Source: Acholeplasmatales bacterium (lineage in GTDB: Bacteria > Bacillota_I > Bacilli_A > Acholeplasmatales > Anaeroplasmataceae). Taken from it: DNA of 9,902 nt. The notes beneath the pieces are model-generated. The model did not search any database, was not told the origin of the DNA, and was given only the letters and a program-made list of their open reading frames with translations. The stretch lies in the NCBI GenBank assembly GCA_024690445.1, contig JAILPD010000109.1, positions 1-9,902 of the forward strand, in the 5' to 3' direction. This document shows, in pieces, positions 5,960 to 9,902 of the stretch (its first letter is position 1; the number at the start of each line of letters is the position of its first letter). Made by a program: the position numbers and the translations under genes.

Positions 5960-6949
5960 TTAAGATTGTCTTTCAACTATTCTATAAGGTAAATATACCT
6001 TATCATCAGAAACTTCCTTATGAGTCATATACTTAGTTAATAATCTCATAGAAACAGCTCCGATATCATAAACTGGTGTATCAACACAAGTTAATGTAGG
6101 TCTAGATAATAAAGCATACTTAGTATTTTGTAAACCTACTACTGTGATTTGTTCTGGAACCTTATAACCAGCTTCAATGGCTACATTCATAAAGCTTACT
6201 GCGATTGAATCTCTAACAGAGATAAATGCATCTACTTCATTATGAGCTAAGAATTCCTTAAATTGAACAGTATTAGTAGCAACATCACCAGTAGATTTGA
6301 TGATTAATGGTTCCATACCAGCTTCAATCATAGCCTTCTTATATCCTTCAGCCTTAAATTGGTTGATTGAATATTTGTGAACTGTTGAAGAGAAATAAAT
6401 ATTCTTCTTTCCTTCTTCTAAAAGTTTCTTTGTAATATCATATGTTGCCTTTGTATAATCAATAGCAACAGTTGGAACTTCTTTTTCGTTATAAATTGTA
6501 TTACATAATACAAGTGGGATTTGAGCATCTTGAATTAAATCAATAACCATACCCATATCCTCTAATTCTAATTCGTCATTTAAAAGTAAAATTCCGTCTA
6601 CTTGTTCTGCAACTGTTTTACGCATAGATTCCTTAATATCTTCTTCAGGATCCATTGTAAATAACTTAATTGCATAATCATATTTCTTAGCTATATCAGT
6701 AATACCACCTAATAAAGCGGCAGTAGCTGCTCTAGATACATCAGCCATTACAACACCAACTGTAGTTGACTTTCTAGAAGCTAATCCTCTAGCGATAGCA
6801 TTTGGATGATAGCCAAGCTCCTTAATAACCTTAAGAACCTTTTCTCTAGTTTCGGGATTTACCTTCTCGGGATTATTCATAACACGGCTTACTGTAGCTA
6901 AAGAAACCTTTGCAGCACCAGCTACATCATAAATAGTTGTGTTTGACAT
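5960..6949 (-). CDS. ccpA: Catabolite control protein A (LacI/GalR family)
   Basis: A 329-residue DNA-binding regulator, close in sequence to Bacillus CcpA. With HPr-Ser46-P as corepressor, Bacillus CcpA binds cre sites to repress or activate carbon metabolism genes. Helix-turn-helix: TIYDVAGAAKVSLATVSRVMN (about 5-25). Hinge helix: PNAIARGLASRKSTTVGVV (49-67) with minor-groove Leu56. The periplasmic-binding-protein-like core follows, with AIDY (162-165) and PVYDIGAVSMRLLTKYM (292-308), nearly identical to the Bacillus segment that contacts HPr. The effector-cleft region diverges: the usual GFDN is GLQN (272-275) and ATDEMA is VRDSIA (245-250). A sister LacI-family paralog remains possible, but the N- and C-terminal segments favour CcpA. 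The start is fixed by AAGGAGGG (6966-6959) 9 bases upstream. No terminator is seen before the tyrS leader. Operator-like palindromes in its promoter suggest autoregulation. Confidence 0.88.
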   Translation of the reverse strand: MSNTTIYDVAGAAKVSLATVSRVMNNPEKVNPETREKVLKVIKELGYHPNAIARGLASRKSTTVGVVMADVSRAATAALLGGITDIAKKYDYAIKLFTMDPEEDIKESMRKTVAEQVDGILLLNDELELEDMGMVIDLIQDAQIPLVLCNTIYNEKEVPTVAIDYTKATYDITKKLLEEGKKNIYFSSTVHKYSINQFKAEGYKKAMIEAGMEPLIIKSTGDVATNTVQFKEFLAHNEVDAFISVRDSIAVSFMNVAIEAGYKVPEQITVVGLQNTKYALLSRPTLTCVDTPVYDIGAVSMRLLTKYMTHKEVSDDKVYLPYRIVERQS

Positions 6950-6983
6950 ATTCTTATTCCCTCCTTCGCCAAATTTCTAAAAC

Positions 6984-7012
6984 ATTATAACACATATGAA
7001 AACCATTTTCAA
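6984..7012 (-). promoter_or_regulatory. ccpA promoter
   Basis: The minus strand has TTGAAA (7012-7007), a 17-base spacer and TATAAT (6989-6984) with a TGn extension (6992-6990). It is the best-formed promoter in the window. The predicted start is near 6977, giving a leader of about 28 bases that includes the ribosome binding site. Confidence 0.8.
6997..7011. promoter_or_regulatory. Palindromic operator in the ccpA promoter
   Basis: TGAAAACCATTTTCA is a perfect 6-bp inverted repeat (TGAAAA/TTTTCA) with a 3-base centre. It covers most of the -35 and the upstream spacer, a position where bound protein would repress. It is cre-like in its arms but has a 15-base CCA centre rather than the 14-base CG centre, so binding by CcpA is inferred. 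Confidence 0.5.
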
Positions 7013-7030
7013 TACAATTATGAAAATAAA

Positions 7031-7044
7031 TGAAATCGTTTACT
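7031..7044 (+). promoter_or_regulatory. cre-like CcpA site upstream of ccpA
   Basis: TGAAATCGTTTACT matches 10 of the 11 defined positions of the Bacillus cre consensus TGWAANCGNTNWCA; only the last base differs. It lies about 20 bases upstream of the ccpA -35, fitting autoregulation or a roadblock to transcription arriving from the ABC genes. Confidence 0.6.
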
Positions 7045-7112
7045 TCGCACGATTAAGCCATTTTTTTGTTATGTCTTTTGTTCATTTTCATAAAATTTGA
7101 CGAAAGTGTGGA

Positions 7113-8915
7113 CTATTCCATTTCTTCTTGGAATTGAGAATTATATAGTGATTCGTAAAAGCCACCTTGAGCCATTAATTCATTATGAGTACCATGCTCA
7201 ATGATGTTTCCATCCTTTAAAACTAATATTAAATCAGCATTTTTAATTGTTGATAATCTATGAGCAATCACAAATGAAGTTCTTCCATTTGTTAAATTAT
7301 CCATAGCATTTTGAATTTGAATTTCAGTTCTTGTATCAACATTTGATGTTGCCTCATCTAATATCATAAGAGGGGCATTTTCAATAAATGCTCTAGCGAT
7401 AGTAACTAGCTGTCTTTGACCTTGAGATAGAGAATTTTCTCCATTTAAATGAGTATTCTCTTTATCTTCTAATGTATTTACATAATGATATAAAGAGGCA
7501 TCCTTTAAGGCTATATTTAAAACCTCATCAGATATATTTTCTTTTGAATAAACAACATTTTCTCTTATAGTACCATCAAAGATCCAAGAATCCTGTAATA
7601 CCATACCAAAGATATCTCTTATTTCTTTTCTTGACATATCCTTAATTGAAACACCATCAATTAAAATATCGCCACCCTGAATCTCATAGAATCTCATTAA
7701 TAAATTAACGATAGTTGTTTTACCAGCACCAGTAGGACCTACAATGGCAACCTTCATACCAGGTTCGATAGTTGCCGAAAAATCAGGGATAATAACCTTA
7801 TCAGGTGTATAGCCAAATTTAACATTCTTAAATTCAACCTTACCCTTAATACCATCATTCTTATTTAATAATAAATATTCTTTATTATCTTCATTTATTT
7901 CTTCATCTTCATCTAATAACTCAAATACTCTATCAGATGCCGCTGCGGCCATTTGAACAGTATTCATAGATTGAGCTAATTGTGAAAGTGGAGATTGGAA
8001 TAAATTAACATAAACTAAGAAGGCAGAAATCATACCAAATGTAATACCCATATCATATGCCATCAATAAACCACCAACAACACATACAGCTGCGTAGGCA
8101 AAATATGAAATGAATGTCATAATAGGCATCATCATACCACCAAAGATTTGAGCTTTAATCATAGATGTATGTAATTCCTCATTAGCTTTATTAAATTCCT
8201 CTTCTCTTCTTTTTTCAGAATTAAATAATTTAATAATAATAGCACCAGTAAAATTCTCTTCTACTATCGCATTTACCTTACCAGTATTCTTTTGTCTTTG
8301 CTTAAAATGAGGTATAGCAAGCTTTGTAATAAAGACTGTTTGAAGAATTGCTAGAGGTAATGTAGCAAGTACAGTTAAAGCCATAATCCAGTTTGAAATA
8401 AACATAGCGATTAATACACCTATTAGCATAGCTACAGATTGAAGTAACATTGTAATAGATTGTTGAAGGCTTTGAGTGATTGTATCTACGTCATTTGTAA
8501 CTCTAGATAGAGTATCTCCATATTGATGTGTATCAAAATAAGAAAGTGGCATTCTATTAATCTTATTAGAAATTTCTTTTCTTAAATTATAACCATATCT
8601 CTGAGTTACCTCAGTCATAATCATTCCAGATAAAAATGCAGTTAAGGCATTAATACCATATATGATAATCATAATAATTGCAATATCCCATACCTTATCA
8701 ATATTTACAGTACCAATAGCTGAACCAGCCTGAATTTCATTTGTTAAATCTTTTAAATATTGAGGAGCTAAAATACTTAAAACAACACTTGTAACCACAA
8801 ATATCATTGAAATTAAGATAGGAATTATATATGGCTTTAATGATTTAAATAACTTAGAATATGCATCCTTAGAAACTTTTTTCTTTGCACCTTGCATAGG
8901 CGGTCTTCTCATCAT
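7113..8915 (-). CDS. ABC exporter subunit, fused membrane and ATPase domains (consensus half)
   Basis: A 600-residue ABC half-transporter. The membrane domain (about 25-325) has six predicted helices, near 31-52, 76-98, 155-174, 176-197, 262-285 and 290-307. The ATPase domain (about 358-590) has Walker A GPTGAGKT (393-400), Q-loop Gln441 in VLQDSWIF, signature LSQGQ (496-500), Walker B LMILDEAT with catalytic Glu521, and switch His552 in AHRLST. All residues for hydrolysis are present; the LSQGQ signature is the variant usual in the YfiC/EfrB/TM288-like subunits of heterodimeric exporters. Substrate (drug, lipid or peptide) cannot be told from sequence. The start overlaps the upstream stop by ATGA, with AAGGAGG (8932-8926) 10 bases before the first of two adjacent ATGs; the second gives 599 residues. 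No clear terminator follows the TAG stop, so transcripts may run into the ccpA region. Confidence 0.93.
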   Translation of the reverse strand: MMRRPPMQGAKKKVSKDAYSKLFKSLKPYIIPILISMIFVVTSVVLSILAPQYLKDLTNEIQAGSAIGTVNIDKVWDIAIIMIIIYGINALTAFLSGMIMTEVTQRYGYNLRKEISNKINRMPLSYFDTHQYGDTLSRVTNDVDTITQSLQQSITMLLQSVAMLIGVLIAMFISNWIMALTVLATLPLAILQTVFITKLAIPHFKQRQKNTGKVNAIVEENFTGAIIIKLFNSEKRREEEFNKANEELHTSMIKAQIFGGMMMPIMTFISYFAYAAVCVVGGLLMAYDMGITFGMISAFLVYVNLFQSPLSQLAQSMNTVQMAAAASDRVFELLDEDEEINEDNKEYLLLNKNDGIKGKVEFKNVKFGYTPDKVIIPDFSATIEPGMKVAIVGPTGAGKTTIVNLLMRFYEIQGGDILIDGVSIKDMSRKEIRDIFGMVLQDSWIFDGTIRENVVYSKENISDEVLNIALKDASLYHYVNTLEDKENTHLNGENSLSQGQRQLVTIARAFIENAPLMILDEATSNVDTRTEIQIQNAMDNLTNGRTSFVIAHRLSTIKNADLILVLKDGNIIEHGTHNELMAQGGFYESLYNSQFQEEME

Positions 8916-9902
8916 AGTCCTAATTCCTCCTTTGATAATTGTGATAATGCGATTTCTCTATAAACTTCGCAATTCTTAATTAATTCGTCATGCTTACCTA
9001 AGCCTACAATCTGTCCTTCATCTAAGACAATAATCTTATCAGCATCCATAATTGTACCAATTCTTTGAGCAACAATAACTTTAGTTTTATCCTTATCTAA
9101 AGAATTTAGGTTTTCTCTAACTTGCTTATCAGTCTTATAATCTAGTGCAGAAAATGAATCATCAAATACATAAATTTCAGGAGATAGATATACGCATCTT
9201 GCAATACATAATCTTTGACGTTGGCCACCAGATACATTCTTACCACCTTGGCTTATTTTATATTCATATTTTTCTTCCTTTTCTTCAATGAATTCAGAAG
9301 CACAAGCAACATCAGATGCAAATTTCATTTTTTCTACATCAACTTGATCACTACCAAATGTAATGTTGCTAGCGATAGTACCATTAAATAAGAATCCTTT
9401 TTGTGGAACAAAACCAATCTTAGATCTTAAATTACTAATATCAGCATCTTTAACATTAATACCATCTACTATTACTTCACCATTTGTTGCATCATAAAGT
9501 CTTGAAATCATATTTAATATAGTAGTTTTACCACTTGATGTAGCACCAATAATGGCTAATGTTTCACCTTTATTTACCTTAAAATTGATATTAGAGATTA
9601 CATCGCCTTCACTACCAGGATATCTAAATGATACATTTTTAAATTCAATAGTTCCTTGTTCTTTAAATTCTAAAGGATGAGATGGATTAATGATTGATGG
9701 TTTTGTTTCTAATACTTCATTTACTCTTTGTGCGGCAACTATAGCTCTAGGCCACATAATGAATAACATTAAAATCATCATAAATGACATAATGATTTGA
9801 GATGATAACATAACTGATGATACTACCTCTGCATATAAAATAGTTCCATCATTAATTAAATAAGCACCAATTAAATAAATACCTAAACTTAGACCATTCA
9901 TT
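8912..9902 (-). CDS. ABC exporter subunit, partial at the right edge (degenerate-ATPase half)
   Basis: The C-terminal 329 or so residues of an ABC half-transporter; the reading frame is open to the window edge, so the true start and about the first 250 residues lie outside. Residue numbers count from the first in-window Met. The last membrane helices (about 5-52) precede an ATPase domain with Walker A GATSSGKT (119-126), Q-loop VPQKGF (165-170), signature VSGGQ (223-227) and Walker B YVFDDSF (244-250). The catalytic Glu is replaced by Asp248 and the switch His by Gln279 (AQRIGT). This degenerate pattern and the FDDSFSALDYKTD segment are typical of YfiB/EfrA-like partners in heterodimeric multidrug exporters. 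It overlaps the downstream partner gene by 4 bases (ATGA), implying translational coupling and matched subunit production. Confidence 0.93.
   Translation of the reverse strand, partial: MNGLSLGIYLIGAYLINDGTILYAEVVSSVMLSSQIIMSFMMILMLFIMWPRAIVAAQRVNEVLETKPSIINPSHPLEFKEQGTIEFKNVSFRYPGSEGDVISNINFKVNKGETLAIIGATSSGKTTILNMISRLYDATNGEVIVDGINVKDADISNLRSKIGFVPQKGFLFNGTIASNITFGSDQVDVEKMKFASDVACASEFIEEKEEKYEYKISQGGKNVSGGQRQRLCIARCVYLSPEIYVFDDSFSALDYKTDKQVRENLNSLDKDKTKVIVAQRIGTIMDADKIIVLDEGQIVGLGKHDELIKNCEVYREIALSQLSKEELGL

Noticed and set aside
7034..7056. AATCGT/ACGATT inverted repeat as a terminator for the ABC genes
   Set aside because: Only 6 bp, mostly A/T pairs, with a 9-base loop and no clean U-tract on the minus strand; it overlaps the cre-like site and is better explained by it.

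Overview
The window is AT-rich chromosomal DNA in which every supported protein gene lies on the minus strand. It looks like a low-GC Firmicute (Bacilli or Erysipelotrichia-like; this is inference). The grounds are a clear CcpA-type LacI regulator, a T-box leader controlling tyrosyl-tRNA synthetase, strong GGAGG ribosome binding sites, U-tailed intrinsic terminators, and TAA/TAG/TGA all used as stops.

Read in the direction of transcription (high to low coordinates) the layout is as follows. (1) 9902-8912 is the 3' part of an ABC exporter subunit cut by the window edge. It overlaps by ATGA the gene at 8915-7113 for its partner; together they make a heterodimeric exporter with one consensus and one degenerate ATP site. 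(2) 7112-6950 is an intergenic region with an extended -10 promoter and two CcpA-operator-like sequences, followed by ccpA (6949-5960). (3) About 5935-5764 is a Tyr T-box riboswitch with a UAC specifier, then tyrS (5734-4511) and its terminator. (4) An extended -10 promoter and a weak operator-like palindrome precede an acn-cit operon: aconitase (4360-2498) and citrate synthase (2475-1156), ending at a perfect 8-bp hairpin terminator. (5) A separate short-leader promoter drives a ketopantoate reductase family gene (1088-189), whose stop codon lies inside its own terminator hairpin. (6) 188-1 holds that terminator, a promoter for a minus-strand gene outside the window, and a candidate plus-strand promoter.

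The genes are housekeeping and central metabolism. Aconitase and citrate synthase form the first steps of the oxidative TCA branch that supplies 2-oxoglutarate/glutamate; isocitrate dehydrogenase is not in the window. CcpA is the expected carbon-catabolite regulator of such genes, and operator-like sequences occur upstream of ccpA, upstream of acn and near the left edge. TyrRS expression is predicted to respond to uncharged tRNA-Tyr.

I see no mobile element, CRISPR array, tRNA/rRNA or clearly novel system. The least conventional signals are regulatory: a recurring TATGGTATAAT promoter module, the operator-like palindromes, and a possible short plus-strand RNA at about 128-210 with complementarity to the acn ribosome binding site.
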